From: Saccharothrix obliqua
GTDB taxonomy: Bacteria; Actinomycetota; Actinomycetes; Mycobacteriales; Pseudonocardiaceae
Length of the DNA stretch: 64,000 nucleotides
Reading direction: 5' to 3'
NCBI RefSeq assembly: GCF_019375475.1
Contig: NZ_JAHXGQ010000005.1
Span: forward strand, 310,001-374,000
The notes below the pieces were generated by a model. It worked only from the letters and a program-made list of their open reading frames with translations. It did not search any database and was not told where the DNA came from. The position numbers were made by a program, and so were the translations under genes. Of the stretch, positions 48,565 to 59,115 are shown one piece after another. Positions within the stretch are counted from its first letter, which is position 1. Every line of letters begins with the position of its first letter.

Positions 48565-49748
48565 CCGCCGCCCACGCACATGGTCTCCAGGCCGAACTGC
48601 TTGTCGTGGAACTGGAGGGAGTTGATCAGCGTGGTGGTGATGCGCGCGCCCGTCATGCCGAAGGGGTGGCCGACGGCGATGGCACCGCCGTTGACGTTCA
48701 GCCTGTCCAGGTCGATGCCCAGCTCCTGGTAGGACGGGATGACCTGGGCGGCGAACGCCTCGTTGATCTCGACCAGGTCGATGTCCCCGATGGTCATGCC
48801 GGCGCGGGACAGGGCCTGCTTCGACGCCTCCACCGGGCCGAGCCCCATGATTTCCGGGGACAGGGCCGAGACGCCGGTGCTGACGATGCGCGCCAGCGGC
48901 GTGATGCCGAGTTCCTCCGCCTTCGTGTCGCTCATGATCACCAGGGCCGCGGCGCCGTCGTTGAGCGGGCAGCAGTTGCCCGCGGTGACGCGGCCGTCGG
49001 GGCGGAACACGGGCTTGAGGCCGGCTACGCCCTCGTAGGTCACGCCGGGGCGGGGGCCGTCATCGGCCTGCACGACGGTGCCGTCCGGCAACGTCACCGG
49101 GGTGATCTCGCGCGCCCAGAAGCCGTTCGCGATGGCCTTCTCCGCCAGGTTCTGCGAACGGACGCCGAAGTGGTCCATCTCCTCGCGGGACACGCCCTTG
49201 GCCAGGGCCAGGTTCTCCGCGGTCTGGCCCATGGCGATGTAGATGTCGGGCAGCACGCCCGCGTCACGCGGGTCGGTCCACGTGTCCGCGCCCTGCTCCG
49301 CCGTGGTCCGGGTGCGCTCCTCCGCCTCCGCGAACAGGGGGTTGTGGGTGTCCGGCCAGCTGTCGGAACTGCCGCGGCCGAAGCGGGACACGGTTTCCAC
49401 GCCGGCGCTGATGAAGACGTCGCCCTCGCCGGCCTTGATCGCGTGCAGGGCCATGCGGGTCGTCTGCACGCTGGACGCGCAGTACCGCGTCACGGTGGTG
49501 CCCGGCAGGCGGTCGTGGCCGGCGAGCACCGCCACTACGCGTGCCATGTTGAAGCCCTGCTCGCCGCCGGGCAGACCGCAGCCCAGCATGAGGTCGTCGA
49601 TGTCGTTCGGGTCGAGCTGCGGCACCTTCGCCAGGGCCGCCCGGAGCACCTGCACGGTCAGGTCGTCCGGGCGGACGCCCTTGAGCGAGCCCTTGCCCGC
49701 CCGGCCGATCGGCGACCTGGCAGCGGAGACGATCACGGCCTCAGGCAT
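48528..49748 (-). CDS. Acetyl-CoA acetyltransferase (thiolase, FadA type)
   Basis: A 406-aa thiolase cleaving or forming beta-ketoacyl-CoA. The triad is visible: nucleophile Cys90 in [11 protein letters not shown], His361 in [11 protein letters not shown] and Cys391 in [17 protein letters not shown] is also present. It matches the position of fadA3 (Rv1074c). ATG 49748 has AAGGAG 7 nt upstream and TAGGCT at 49785-49790 on the minus strand as a -10. Confidence 0.95.
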   Translation of the reverse strand: MPEAVIVSAARSPIGRAGKGSLKGVRPDDLTVQVLRAALAKVPQLDPNDIDDLMLGCGLPGGEQGFNMARVVAVLAGHDRLPGTTVTRYCASSVQTTRMALHAIKAGEGDVFISAGVETVSRFGRGSSDSWPDTHNPLFAEAEERTRTTAEQGADTWTDPRDAGVLPDIYIAMGQTAENLALAKGVSREEMDHFGVRSQNLAEKAIANGFWAREITPVTLPDGTVVQADDGPRPGVTYEGVAGLKPVFRPDGRVTAGNCCPLNDGAAALVIMSDTKAEELGITPLARIVSTGVSALSPEIMGLGPVEASKQALSRAGMTIGDIDLVEINEAFAAQVIPSYQELGIDLDRLNVNGGAIAVGHPFGMTGARITTTLINSLQFHDKQFGLETMCVGGGQGMAMVIERLS

Positions 49749-49784
49749 TACGGAACTCCTTTGTATCGCCGCAACGTTGCCTTG

Positions 49785-49790
49785 AGCCTA
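49785..49790 (-). promoter_or_regulatory. -10 box (TAGGCT, minus strand) of the thiolase gene
   Basis: TAGGCT on the minus strand lies 36 nt before the thiolase ATG; a GTTAAC palindrome immediately upstream might be part of a regulator site. The gap to 49863 also has a direct repeat (GGTTGCTGTGAGTGTCT and GGTTGCTGTGGGTGTCT), the second copy being the 3' end of the hydrolase gene. Confidence 0.45.
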
Positions 49791-49863
49791 GTTAACGCCT
49801 GTTCAGCGGGTGAGCGGTGCTTGCTGTGTGCGGTTGTTGAGGGTGGTTGCTGTGAGTGTCTGG

Positions 49864-50643
49864 CTAGCGGTTGCTGTGGGTGTCTTCCAGGGCCGCGTGT
49901 AGCGGGGCCAGGAGGATGGATGTCGCCGCCTCGTAGCCGGCCGCGCTGGGGTGGAAGCGGTCGCCGCTGAAGAAGTCCTCGTTGCGGGCGGTGAACTCGG
50001 CGCCCAGCAAGTCGCCCAGGGCCACGGGGGTGCCACCCGCCTTCCGCACGGCGATCCGTTGTGCCCGTGCCAGGCGCAGGCTCCAGGCACGGGCTACCGC
50101 GCGCAGCGGCTGGGCGATGGGGCGCACCGAGCCGAGGTCCGGGCACGTGCCGACGACGACGCCCACGCCCGCTCGGCGCAGCCGCTGCACCTCTACTCCC
50201 AGCAAGGCCGCGGCGACGCGGACCGGTGTTCGGGTGGTCACGTCGTTCGCCCCGATGACGATCAGGGCGACGTCCGGCGGGTCCAGCAGCGCCCGGGACA
50301 CCTGGGGCGCCAGGTCGCGGGTCGTGGAACCGCTGATGGCGCAGGTCGTCAGGCGGACCGGGCGGCCGGTCTCCTCCGCCAGCCCCCTGGCCAGCAGCAC
50401 GCCCGGCAGGTCGGCGGGGTCGTCGACGCCCAGACCCGCCGCTACGGAATCACCCACTACGGCGAACCGCACCGGTCGGCCGTCGCCCCCGCCGTGCACG
50501 CCGTCCCCGTTCGGCGGCGGGGCCACCGGCACGCCGATCACCACCCGCGCGCGTTTCGACTGCGTCGTGAACAGGCCGTATGCCACGCCGGTCAGCCCAC
50601 CGAGGGCCGCCGCGGCGAGCACTGCCGGACTCCACTTCCCCAT
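49864..50643 (-). CDS. SGNH/GDSL hydrolase, membrane-anchored
   Basis: A 259-aa protein with one N-terminal helix (about residues 5-26) and an SGNH esterase/lipase domain: block I VVGDSVAAGLG with the Ser, block II AISGSTTRD, block III VIGANDVTTRT, and block V DRFHPSAAGY with Asp and His. It matches the Rv1075c position between thiolase and cbs. ATG 50643 has GGGGAGG 5 nt upstream. Substrate unknown. Confidence 0.9.
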   Translation of the reverse strand: MGKWSPAVLAAAALGGLTGVAYGLFTTQSKRARVVIGVPVAPPPNGDGVHGGGDGRPVRFAVVGDSVAAGLGVDDPADLPGVLLARGLAEETGRPVRLTTCAISGSTTRDLAPQVSRALLDPPDVALIVIGANDVTTRTPVRVAAALLGVEVQRLRRAGVGVVVGTCPDLGSVRPIAQPLRAVARAWSLRLARAQRIAVRKAGGTPVALGDLLGAEFTARNEDFFSGDRFHPSAAGYEAATSILLAPLHAALEDTHSNR

Positions 50644-50717
50644 GTGCACCTCCCCTGAGGTCAATCGTCCGGTGGGACGCGTTGATTACGTCCATACGCG
50701 CGTGGGACCGCAACAAG

Positions 50718-50723
50718 TACGCT
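50718..50723 (+). promoter_or_regulatory. Putative -10 box of cbs (TACGCT)
   Basis: TACGCT is 38 nt before the GTG start of cbs; the leader has GGGAAGGA as ribosome site. Confidence 0.4.
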
Positions 50724-50760
50724 TTGCAAGTCATCTCGCGCAGTGGGAAGGAACTCGTCG

Positions 50761-52134
50761 GTGGAGTACGTCGAGAGCGTCGTGGACCTGGTCGGCAACA
50801 CGCCGCTCGTGAAGCTGAACAAGGTTGCCGAAGGGCTCCGGCCGCTCATCCTGGCCAAGGTCGAGTACCTGAACCCCGGCGGCAGCGTGAAGGACCGCAT
50901 CGCGCTGCGCATGGTGGAGGCGGCGGAGCGGTCGGGCGAGTTGCGTCCCGGCGGGACGATCGTGGAGCCCACGTCCGGCAACACGGGCGTCGGCCTCGCG
51001 CTGGTGGCCCAGCTGAAGGGCTACAAGTGCGTCTTCGTCTGCCCGGACAAGGTCAGCGTGGACAAGCGCAACGTGCTCAAGGCGTACGGCGCCGAGGTCG
51101 TGGTGTGCCCGACCGCGGTGGCGCCGGAGCACCCGGACTCCTACTACAACGTGTCGGACCGGCTGGTCGCCGAGATCCCCGGCGCGTGGAAGCCCAACCA
51201 GTACGCCAACCAGGAGAACCCGGCGAGCCACTACCACGGCACCGGCCCCGAGGTGTGGCGGCAGACCGAGGGCCGCGTCACGCACTTCGTCGCGGGCGTC
51301 GGCACCGGCGGCACGATCTCCGGCACCGGCCGCTACCTCAAGGAGGTGTCCGGGGGCCGCGTGCAGATCGTCGGCGCGGACCCGGAGGGCTCCGTCTACT
51401 CCGGCGGCTCCGGCCGGCCCTACCTGGTGGAGGGCGTCGGCGAGGACTTCTGGCCGGACGCGTACGACCGCCAGGTCTGCGACCGGGTCGTGGCCGTGTC
51501 GGACAAGGACTCCTTCGACCTCACCCGCCGCCTCGCCCGCGAGGAGGGCCTGCTGGTCGGCGGGTCGTGCGGGATGGCGGTCGCGGCGGCGCTGCGGGTC
51601 GCCGAGGACTGCGGCCCGGACGACGTGATCGTGGTGCTGCTGCCCGACGGCGGCCGGGGTTACCTGTCGAGCGTGTTCAACGACAAGTGGATGGCGCAGT
51701 ACGGCTTCCTGTCGCCCGACACGTCCGGCGCGTCCGTCGGCGACGTGTTGCGCCGCAAGGACGGCACCATGCCGGACCTGGTGCACGGCCACCCCAACGA
51801 GACGGTCGCCGAAGCGGTGGCGATCATGCGTGAGTACGGCGTGTCCCAGATGCCCGTGGTCAACGCCGAACCCCCGGTGATGGCGGCCGAGGTGGCGGGC
51901 GCGGTCAACGAGCGGGACCTGCTGGACGCCCTGTTCACCGGCAAGGCGAAGCTCACCGACCGGCTCGACTCGCACATGTCGTTGAAGCTGCCGACCATCG
52001 GCTCCGGCGAGTCGATCAGCGCGGCCATGCAGGCGCTGGCCGCCGCGGACGGCGCGCTGGTGCTCGACGACGGCAAGCCGGCGGGTGTGGTGACCCGGCA
52101 GGACATCCTGGGTTTCCTCGCCGGTCGCCGGTGA
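50761..52134 (+). CDS. cbs: Cystathionine beta-synthase
   Basis: A 457-aa PLP enzyme condensing serine (or acetylserine) with homocysteine to cystathionine. PLP Lys44 is in LNPGGSVKDRIALR, the phosphate-side loop is EPTSGNTGVGLALVA, and GTGGTISGTGRYL is conserved. A pair of CBS domains fills about residues 330-457 (EAVAIMREYGVSQMPVVN, SHMSLKLPTIGSGESISAAM). GTG 50761 has GGAAGGA 8 nt upstream; a GTG six codons earlier lacks one. With the gamma-synthase gene it forms a sulfur amino-acid pair, as in M. tuberculosis. Confidence 0.95.
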   Translation: MEYVESVVDLVGNTPLVKLNKVAEGLRPLILAKVEYLNPGGSVKDRIALRMVEAAERSGELRPGGTIVEPTSGNTGVGLALVAQLKGYKCVFVCPDKVSVDKRNVLKAYGAEVVVCPTAVAPEHPDSYYNVSDRLVAEIPGAWKPNQYANQENPASHYHGTGPEVWRQTEGRVTHFVAGVGTGGTISGTGRYLKEVSGGRVQIVGADPEGSVYSGGSGRPYLVEGVGEDFWPDAYDRQVCDRVVAVSDKDSFDLTRRLAREEGLLVGGSCGMAVAAALRVAEDCGPDDVIVVLLPDGGRGYLSSVFNDKWMAQYGFLSPDTSGASVGDVLRRKDGTMPDLVHGHPNETVAEAVAIMREYGVSQMPVVNAEPPVMAAEVAGAVNERDLLDALFTGKAKLTDRLDSHMSLKLPTIGSGESISAAMQALAAADGALVLDDGKPAGVVTRQDILGFLAGRR

Positions 52135-52178
52135 CGGCGGATTCCCCGGTTGCCGCAGGCGGGCGGGGTCTGATCCGC

Positions 52179-52184
52179 TAGCGT
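52179..52184 (+). promoter_or_regulatory. Putative -10 box of the RDD-protein gene (TAGCGT)
   Basis: TAGCGT lies 52 nt before the ATG at 52237 and fits the TANNNT pattern. Confidence 0.4.
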
Positions 52185-52236
52185 TGGCCCCCGACGCACA
52201 CGCCTACGGCCCACGCCAAGGGGGTTGGAAACTCCG

Positions 52237-53319
52237 ATGAACGCCCCGCAGCCGCCAGAGAACCAGCAGTTCGGCGGCCCAAACCAGCAGGAGCAGGGGC
52301 AGGGCGCCCAGCCTCCCAGCGCCGACGCGACGCAGGTCGTGCCCGGCGGCGGGCAGAACCCCGTGTTCCCGCCGCCGGAAGCGACCCAGGTCGTGCCGTC
52401 CTCGGGGTCGCAACCGGCGGTGAACCCGGACGCGACGCAGGTCGTGCCGCCGTCGGCCACGCAGCAGCCGAGCCAGTTCGGGCAGCCGTCCGCGTCGGGC
52501 GGTTTCCCCGCGCAGCCGGCCGTCTCCGGCGGTTTCCCGGCCCAGCAGCCGCCCGCGTACGGGCAGCCGCCCCAGCAGTTCGGCCAGCCGGCGCAGCAGT
52601 TCGGGCAGCCGCCGCAGCCGCCGGCGTACGGGGCCAACCCGTACGCGCAGCAGCAGCAACAGCCCTACGTGGCGAACCCGTACGCCCAGCAGCAGCCCTG
52701 GGGCGCGCAGCAGCCCGCTTACGGCCGACCCGCCACGCCTCCTCCGGCCGGCGGCTACGCCGAGTGGGGCACCCGCGCCCTGGGCGCGCTGGTCGACTAC
52801 ATCGCGCCCGGTGTCGTGGTGGCGATCCTCGTGATCGTCGGCTCGGCCACCGGTGACCCGACGATCGCCCTCGTGCTCAGCGGTATCGGCTACGTCGCGC
52901 AGCTCGGCTGGCTCATCTACAACTCGTGGTACCTCGCGGGCACCACGGGCCAGTCGTACGGCAAGAAGATCGCCAAGATCAAGCTGATCAAGGAGGAGAC
53001 CGGGCAGCCGATCGGCTTCGGCAACGCGTTCGTCCGGTACCTGTGCCACTTCGTCGACTCGCTGGTGTGCCTGGTCGGCTGGTTCGCGCCGCTGTGGGAC
53101 GTCAAGAAGCAGACCTGGGCCGACAAGATCATGGGCACGGTCGTCGTCAACGCGCCCGACACCGGCCTGCCGGGCGGCGGCTACCCCGGCGTGACCAGGC
53201 AGGCCAACCCGTACGCCCCGCAGCCGCAGCAGGGTTACGGCGCGCCGCAGTCCAACCCGTACGGTCAGCCGCAGCAGCAGCCCAACCCCTACGGTCAGCA
53301 GCCGCCGCAGCAGTGGTGA
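52237..53319 (+). CDS. Pro/Gln-rich RDD membrane protein (Pra-like)
   Basis: A 360-aa protein. The N-terminal half is low complexity: three (D/E)ATQVVP units, GGFPAQ repeats, and QQFGQP or QQPYVANPYA repeats. Then an RDD domain with about three helices (YIAPGVVVAILVIVGSA, SYGKKIAKIKLIKEETGQP, VRYLCHFVDSLVCLVGWFAP), and a Gln/Pro tail. It matches the proline-rich antigen gene pra (Rv1078) between cbs and metB. Role unknown, possibly envelope-associated. ATG 52237 is preferred over an upstream TTG. Confidence 0.88.
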   Translation: MNAPQPPENQQFGGPNQQEQGQGAQPPSADATQVVPGGGQNPVFPPPEATQVVPSSGSQPAVNPDATQVVPPSATQQPSQFGQPSASGGFPAQPAVSGGFPAQQPPAYGQPPQQFGQPAQQFGQPPQPPAYGANPYAQQQQQPYVANPYAQQQPWGAQQPAYGRPATPPPAGGYAEWGTRALGALVDYIAPGVVVAILVIVGSATGDPTIALVLSGIGYVAQLGWLIYNSWYLAGTTGQSYGKKIAKIKLIKEETGQPIGFGNAFVRYLCHFVDSLVCLVGWFAPLWDVKKQTWADKIMGTVVVNAPDTGLPGGGYPGVTRQANPYAPQPQQGYGAPQSNPYGQPQQQPNPYGQQPPQQW

Positions 53320-53383
53320 GCACGTGAACCACCGAGGCCGTCCGGGCGTCCGGGCGGCCTCGGCGCGTTCCCGGGGCCCGCTC

Positions 53384-53389
53384 TAGGCT
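53384..53389 (+). promoter_or_regulatory. -10 box TAGGCT, leaderless metB start
   Basis: TAGGCT is followed by exactly 6 nt and the ATG at 53396, so the transcript probably starts at the start codon; no SD is present. Confidence 0.55.
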
Positions 53390-53395
53390 TGCGCC

Positions 53396-54547
53396 ATGAC
53401 GGACACCGGCCACTACGGTTTCGCGACCAGGGCTATCCACGCCGGGCAGGAACCCGACCCCACCACGGGATCGGTGATCGTGCCCATCCACGCGACCTCG
53501 ACCTACGCCCAGGACGGCGTGGGCGGGCTGCGTGGCGGCTTCGAATACTCGCGCACCGGCAACCCCACCCGCACCGCGCTGGAGGAGTGCCTGGCGGCCC
53601 TCGAAGGCGGTCGGCACGGGCGTGCGTTCGCCTCGGGCATGGGCGCCACCGACGCGGCCCTGCGGGCGATGTGCCGTCCCGGTGACCACGTGGTCATCCC
53701 CAACGACGCCTACGGCGGCACGTTCCGGCTCATCGACAAGGTGTTCGCCCACTGGGGCGTCGAGCACACGCCCGTGCCGCTGTCCGACGTGGACGCGGTC
53801 CGCGCCGCGATCCGGCCCAACACCAAGGTCGTCTGGGTCGAGACGCCGACCAACCCGCTGCTCAACATCGCCGACATCGCCCTGCTCGCGCAGGTCGCGC
53901 ACTCGGCGGGCGCGCGGCTCGTGGTGGACAACACGTTCGCCTCGCCCTACCTCCAGAGCCCGTTGGCGCTCGGCGCGGACGTGGTGCTGCACTCCACCAC
54001 CAAGTACGTCGGCGGCCACTCCGACGTGGTCGGCGGCGCGCTGGTCACCTCCGACGACGAGCTGGACGCCGAGTTCGGCTTCCTCCAGAACGGCGCGGGC
54101 GCGGTGCCCGGCCCGTTCGACGCGTGGCTCACCCTGCGCGGCATCAAGACCCTCCAGGTGCGCATGGAGAAGCACTCGGACAACGCCGAGCTGGTCGCGG
54201 CGGCGCTCCAGCGGCACCCGAAGGTCACCTCGGTGCTCTACCCGGGCCTGCCCGAGCACCCCGGTCACGAGGTGGCGGCCAAGCAGATGCGCCGGTTCGG
54301 CGGCATGATCTCGTTCACCGTCGAGGGCGGCGAGGAGGCGGCGCTGCGGGTCTGCTCGCGCACGCGGCTGTTCACGCTGGCCGAATCGCTGGGCGGCGTC
54401 GAGTCGCTGATCGAGCACCCCGGCCGGATGACGCACGCCAGCACGGCCGGGTCGCTGCTCCAGGTGCCGGACGACCTGATCCGGATCTCCGTCGGCATCG
54501 AGTCCGGCGACGACCTGGTGGCCGACCTGCTGGCGGCCCTGGACTGA
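53396..54547 (+). CDS. metB: Cystathionine gamma-synthase
   Basis: A 383-aa PLP enzyme of the Cys/Met metabolism family. Signatures: FATRAIHAGQEPDPTTGSV, YSRTGNPTRTALEECLAALE, VVDNTFASPYLQSPLALGAD and PLP Lys203 in HSTTKYVGGHSDVVGG. The nearby cbs gene argues for transsulfuration; the closely related gamma-lyase cannot be fully excluded from sequence alone. Start set by the leaderless -10 box. Confidence 0.93.
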   Translation: MTDTGHYGFATRAIHAGQEPDPTTGSVIVPIHATSTYAQDGVGGLRGGFEYSRTGNPTRTALEECLAALEGGRHGRAFASGMGATDAALRAMCRPGDHVVIPNDAYGGTFRLIDKVFAHWGVEHTPVPLSDVDAVRAAIRPNTKVVWVETPTNPLLNIADIALLAQVAHSAGARLVVDNTFASPYLQSPLALGADVVLHSTTKYVGGHSDVVGGALVTSDDELDAEFGFLQNGAGAVPGPFDAWLTLRGIKTLQVRMEKHSDNAELVAAALQRHPKVTSVLYPGLPEHPGHEVAAKQMRRFGGMISFTVEGGEEAALRVCSRTRLFTLAESLGGVESLIEHPGRMTHASTAGSLLQVPDDLIRISVGIESGDDLVADLLAALD

Positions 54548-54570
54548 ACCGCGCGGCGGGGCCAGGTGCG

Positions 54571-54840
54571 TCAGCGGCCGTAGCGGACGGCGGCGCGTTC
54601 CCTGGCCTTCGCGGCCTCGACCTCGCGGTCCCGCGGCGGCGCCTTCGTCACGAGGGATTCCAGCAGCACGCGGGTCGCCTCGGCGACCGCCTCGACGGCG
54701 GCGTCGAACGCCTCCTGGTTCGCGGCGGACGGGTGCGTCGACCCGCTGACCTTGCGCACGTACTGGACCGCCGCGGCCCGGACCTCGTCCTCGGTGGCGG
54801 GCGGCTCGAAGTTGTGGAGCACCCGGATGTTTCGGCACAT
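54571..54840 (-). CDS. DUF2277 family small protein
   Basis: An 89-aa protein beginning MCRNIRVLHNFEPPATEDEV, the hallmark of DUF2277. It continues with AAAVQYVRKVSGSTHPSAAN and a helical basic end. Function unknown. It converges on metB. The next gene upstream starts separately, 20 nt beyond the ATG. Confidence 0.88.
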   Translation of the reverse strand: MCRNIRVLHNFEPPATEDEVRAAAVQYVRKVSGSTHPSAANQEAFDAAVEAVAEATRVLLESLVTKAPPRDREVEAAKARERAAVRYGR

Positions 54841-54859
54841 GGCACCACTATCGCCGAAG

Positions 54860-55093
54860 TCAGGGCTGGACGTCGTACCGGGAGTTCTCCACCCGCTTCG
54901 GCACGGTCGGCAGGTGCACGTCGTCGACGCAGCCGCCGACGAACTCCACCACGCCGTCGCGCTCGACGAACCGGCCCGCGTCGGCGCACCCCGCGTGGGC
55001 CACGGTGAAGAAGGCCGCACCGGTCAGCACCACGGCCGTGGCCACCGCCCCGACGAGCGGGACCACCCCGGTGACCCGTCGCGCGAGCGCCAT
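54860..55093 (-). CDS. Small single-helix exported protein
   Basis: A 77-aa protein with an N-terminal helix (VTGVVPLVGAVATAVVLTGA) and a short outside domain with two Cys (AGCADAGRFVERDGVVEFVG, then GCVDDVH), probably forming a disulphide. ATG 55093 has GGGGAGG 4-5 nt upstream. The family is not recognised. It is followed by the DUF2277 gene on the same strand. Confidence 0.65.
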   Translation of the reverse strand: MALARRVTGVVPLVGAVATAVVLTGAAFFTVAHAGCADAGRFVERDGVVEFVGGCVDDVHLPTVPKRVENSRYDVQP

Positions 55094-55182
55094 GCCACCT
55101 CCCCGGGTGAATGCTGCGTGAAACGTCGCCCCCACCGAGCGTACCGGTCCGACGCGGCGCGGTGACCCCTCGGACGCGCGAA

Positions 55183-55211
55183 AGGCCGGCCCGGGGCACC
55201 CGGACCGGCCT
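55183..55211 (-). terminator. Hairpin terminator of hppD
   Basis: AGGCCGG plus CCGGG pair with CCCGG plus CCGGCCT (one C-A mismatch, 3-nt loop), 16-44 nt after the hppD stop on the minus strand. Confidence 0.65.
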
Positions 55212-55226
55212 GCGCGCCGCACGGCG

Positions 55227-56411
<1,185 letters not shown>

Positions 56412-56472
56412 TCACAGCATGTGCGGCGTTATGCAGGGTGAGCAACAGTCTCGTTTTCTGCTGGTCAAGTTG

Positions 56473-56478
56473 TACAGT
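56473..56478 (+). promoter_or_regulatory. -10 box TACAGT of the Lrp gene within a small palindrome
   Basis: TACAGT ends 5 nt before GTG 56484, giving a nearly leaderless transcript. The box is part of TTGTACAG, whose TGTACA core is palindromic and could be bound by the regulator itself. The hppD start is 75 nt away on the other strand, so one site could control both genes. Confidence 0.5.
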
Positions 56479-56483
56479 GGATC

Positions 56484-56978
56484 GTGGTCAACGACGGACA
56501 AGCTGAACACTCTGACCAGGTCGTGGACGGGTTGGACGCCCGCCTGCTCCTGCTGCTGACGGACGAACCGCGGCTGGGCGTGCTGGAGTGCTCGCGGCGG
56601 CTCGGCGTGGCGCGCGGCACCGTGCAGGCCCGCCTCGACCGCCTGACGGCGCGGGGCGTGCTCACCGGTTTCCCGCCCGCCCTCGACCTCGCCGCGATGG
56701 GCTACGGGCTGACCGCGTTCGCCGTGCTGGAGATCGCGCAGGGCAGGCGGCAGGAGGTCTCCGACGGCCTGGCCGCCATCAACGAGGTGTGCGAGGTGCA
56801 CGCGACGACGGGCCAGGGCGACCTGTTCGTGCGCGTGGTGGCCCGCTCGAACGCCGACCTCCAACGGGTGATCGACTCCATCGTGGACGTGCCGGGCGTG
56901 CAGCGGCTGTCCACCTCGATCGCCCTGTCCACGCCCGTGCCGCCACGCGTGCGCCCGCTGCTGGAGCGCATCCCCTGA
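56484..56978 (+). CDS. Lrp/AsnC-family regulator, probable control of hppD
   Basis: A 164-aa regulator. N-terminal helix-turn-helix LLLLLTDEPRLGVLECSRRL followed by GVARGTVQARLDRLTARGVL, and a C-terminal RAM ligand-binding domain (FAVLEIAQGRRQEVSDGLAA, HATTGQGDLFVRVVARSNAD). Such proteins assemble as octamers or hexadecamers and respond to amino acids. Divergent placement suggests it controls hppD; this is inferred. Confidence 0.9.
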   Translation: MVNDGQAEHSDQVVDGLDARLLLLLTDEPRLGVLECSRRLGVARGTVQARLDRLTARGVLTGFPPALDLAAMGYGLTAFAVLEIAQGRRQEVSDGLAAINEVCEVHATTGQGDLFVRVVARSNADLQRVIDSIVDVPGVQRLSTSIALSTPVPPRVRPLLERIP

Positions 56979-56986
56979 ACACGTGG

Positions 56987-57019
56987 GAGGGGCGGCCACC
57001 CGCGGTGGCCGCCCCTCCG
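56987..57019. terminator. Bidirectional hairpin between Lrp and greA genes
   Basis: GGAGGGGCGGCCAC (56987-57000) pairs perfectly with GTGGCCGCCCCTCC (57006-57019) around a 5-nt loop: a 14-bp stem between two convergent genes. Confidence 0.85.
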
Positions 57020-57031
57020 GTGTCCGTGGGA

Positions 57032-57520
57032 TCAGCCCGCGTAGGGCACCGCCTTGATCAGCGTCACCTTCATGGTGCTGCCGCTGGGCAGCTCGTACTC
57101 GCGGGTCTCGCCGTCCTTCGCGCCGTTGAGGGCCTTGCCCAGCGGGGACGAGGGGGAGTAGACCTCCAGCGAGCCGTGCGCGCCCTCCTCGCGGGTGGCG
57201 AGCAGGAACTCCTCGGTCTCGTCGTCACCTTCGTAACGCACCGTGAGCACCATGCCGGGGGCGGCCACACCTGCGACGGTGGGCGCCTCGCCGACCTTGG
57301 CGACCCTCAGCAGCTCCTGGAGCTGGCGGATGCGGGCCTCCTGCTTGCCCTGCTCCTCGCGCGCGGCGTGGTAACCGCCGTTCTCGCGGAGGTCGCCCTC
57401 CTCGCGGCGAGCGTTGATCTCCGCGGCGATGACCGGGCGATTCTCGATCATCTCGTCCAGCTCCGCCTTGAGCCGGTCGTAGGCCTCCTGGGTCAGCCAG
57501 GTCACCTCAGTGTCGCTCAC
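57032..57520 (-). CDS. greA: Transcription elongation factor GreA
   Basis: A 162-aa factor that rescues backtracked RNA polymerase by stimulating transcript cleavage. The N-terminal coiled coil carries the acidic tip [20 protein letters not shown]; the C-terminal FKBP-like domain includes [23 protein letters not shown] 57520 has GAGGAG 9 nt upstream; a GTG two codons earlier is too close to it. It matches Rv1080c, next to the DUF4307 gene. Confidence 0.95.
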   Translation of the reverse strand: MSDTEVTWLTQEAYDRLKAELDEMIENRPVIAAEINARREEGDLRENGGYHAAREEQGKQEARIRQLQELLRVAKVGEAPTVAGVAAPGMVLTVRYEGDDETEEFLLATREEGAHGSLEVYSPSSPLGKALNGAKDGETREYELPSGSTMKVTLIKAVPYAG

Positions 57521-57593
57521 GGTCACCAACTCCTCGTCTTGCTCCAGGCCCGCGCGCGGGCTGGTAGTTCCCGGGCGCACGCGCCCGGAACGG

Positions 57594-57620
57594 AAAAACA
57601 CGGCCCGCGTCGGGGCCGTG
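57594..57620 (-). terminator. U-tract terminator between DUF4307 gene and greA
   Basis: On the minus strand CACGGCCC and GGGCCGTG form an 8-bp stem (6-nt loop) followed by TTTTT. It lies 92 nt after the DUF4307 stop and 74 nt before the greA start. A second hairpin (TTCCGGGCGC with GCGCCCGGGAA, 57568-57590) follows, inside what would be the greA leader, so partial read-through control of greA is possible. Confidence 0.7.
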
Positions 57621-57711
57621 CTGAAAGGCCAGAGTAACACGCGTACAACGCTGAGCTATCGCGTTTTGTTCCGCCGACGGCCGCTGAACGCGCAGATCAC
57701 CCGCTTGGCCG

Positions 57712-58122
57712 CTACCTCGTGGACAGGTAGGCCGGGACCTGGTAAGAGCAGCCGAACACCTCACCGGTGGTCGGTGGTTTCGACGTCCGGACCACGGTCG
57801 TCGCGTGCACGGCGCCACCGCCGGGCGCCACCAGCACCTCGCGCCTGCCCGCCTCGTCACCGTCGTCCGAGCGCGCGCGCACGATGCACACCACCGGCTG
57901 ATCGGGTGTCTCGCGGACCACCTCGAACGTGATCTCCACCGAGTCGGGGCCGAGGATTTCGAACGCCGTCTGCTTCGCCTCGACGGGTTGCGCGCCGAGG
58001 TTGCGGTAACCGACCCACGCCACCACGGCGCCCACGAGCACCGCGACCACGGGCAGTGACCACCGGGTCCACCGGGGCAGGGCGCGGCGCGGCTTGCCGT
58101 AACGACCCTCCGGCAGTGCCAC
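57712..58122 (-). CDS. DUF4307 membrane protein
   Basis: A 136-aa protein with a basic N-terminus ([15 protein letters not shown]), one transmembrane helix ([18 protein letters not shown]) and an outside beta domain with two Cys ([24 protein letters not shown]). It matches Rv1081c between greA and mca. Function unknown. GTG 58122 is used, with AGAGG about 9 nt upstream. It is divergent from mca. Confidence 0.85.
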   Translation of the reverse strand: MALPEGRYGKPRRALPRWTRWSLPVVAVLVGAVVAWVGYRNLGAQPVEAKQTAFEILGPDSVEITFEVVRETPDQPVVCIVRARSDDGDEAGRREVLVAPGGGAVHATTVVRTSKPPTTGEVFGCSYQVPAYLSTR

Positions 58123-58233
58123 TTGCCAACACCTCTTCACCCGTGGGGAACAATGGCGCTCGATAACCACGTTGAGTGTCGCAGGGGCCGCGGTGGTCCT
58201 GTCCGGCAGGGGCCAAGGAGGACCACGTCCGTC

Positions 58234-59115
58234 ATGGTTGAGCAGTTGCGCCTGATGGCGGTGCACGCGCACCCCGACGACGAGTCGAGCAAGGGCGCCG
58301 CCACGATGGCGCGCTACATCGCCGAGGGTCACGAGGTGATGGTCGTGACCTGCACGGGGGGCGAGGCGGGCAGCATCCTGAACCCCGCGATGGACCGACC
58401 CGACGTGCTGGAGAACATGGCGGAGATCCGCCGCGGCGAGATGGCGCGTGCCGCCGAGATCCTCGGCATCCAGCACCGCTGGCTGGGTTTCGTCGACTCG
58501 GGGCTGCCCGAGGGCGACCCGCTGCCGCCGCTGCCGGAGGGCTGCTTCGCGCTGGTGCCGCTGGAGGAGTCCGTCCCGCCGCTGGTCCGCGCGATCCGCG
58601 AGTTCCGCCCGCACGTGGTCGTCACCTACGACGAGAACGGCGGCTACCCGCACCCGGACCACATCCGGTGCCACGAGGTGTCGGTCGCGGCGTTCGACGC
58701 GGCGGGCGACCCGGAGCGGTACCCGGCCGAGGGCGAGCCGTGGCAGCCGCTGAAGCTGTACTACTCGCACGGGTTCTCCCGCGCGAAGCTGCTGGCGTTC
58801 CACGAGGCGCTGACCGAGGCCGGCCTGGAGTCGCCCTACGACGAGTGGCTGAAGAACTGGGACGCCGACCAGCCCGACGTGATCGAGCGCGTCACCACGC
58901 GCGTCGAGTGCGCCGACTACTTCCCCGTGCGCGATGAGGCCCTCAAGGCGCATGCTACCCAGATCGACCCGACGAGCCGCTGGTTCGCCGTGCCGCTGGA
59001 GATGCAGCGGGAGGTGTGGCCGACCGAGGAGTACGAACTCGCGCGGTCCCTGGTCGACAGCACGTTGCCCGAGGACGACCTGTTCGCGGGCGTTCGGGAG
59101 AAGGTGACGGCGTGA
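58234..59115 (+). CDS. mca: Mycothiol S-conjugate amidase
   Basis: A 293-aa zinc amidase that splits mycothiol-toxin conjugates to a mercapturic acid and GlcN-Ins. Zinc ligands are in [17 protein letters not shown] and in the later [29 protein letters not shown] is typical of Mca. Its presence shows that the host makes mycothiol and supports actinobacterial origin. AAGGAGG is present 12 nt before ATG 58234. The next gene overlaps its stop by four bases. Confidence 0.95.
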   Translation: MVEQLRLMAVHAHPDDESSKGAATMARYIAEGHEVMVVTCTGGEAGSILNPAMDRPDVLENMAEIRRGEMARAAEILGIQHRWLGFVDSGLPEGDPLPPLPEGCFALVPLEESVPPLVRAIREFRPHVVVTYDENGGYPHPDHIRCHEVSVAAFDAAGDPERYPAEGEPWQPLKLYYSHGFSRAKLLAFHEALTEAGLESPYDEWLKNWDADQPDVIERVTTRVECADYFPVRDEALKAHATQIDPTSRWFAVPLEMQREVWPTEEYELARSLVDSTLPEDDLFAGVREKVTA

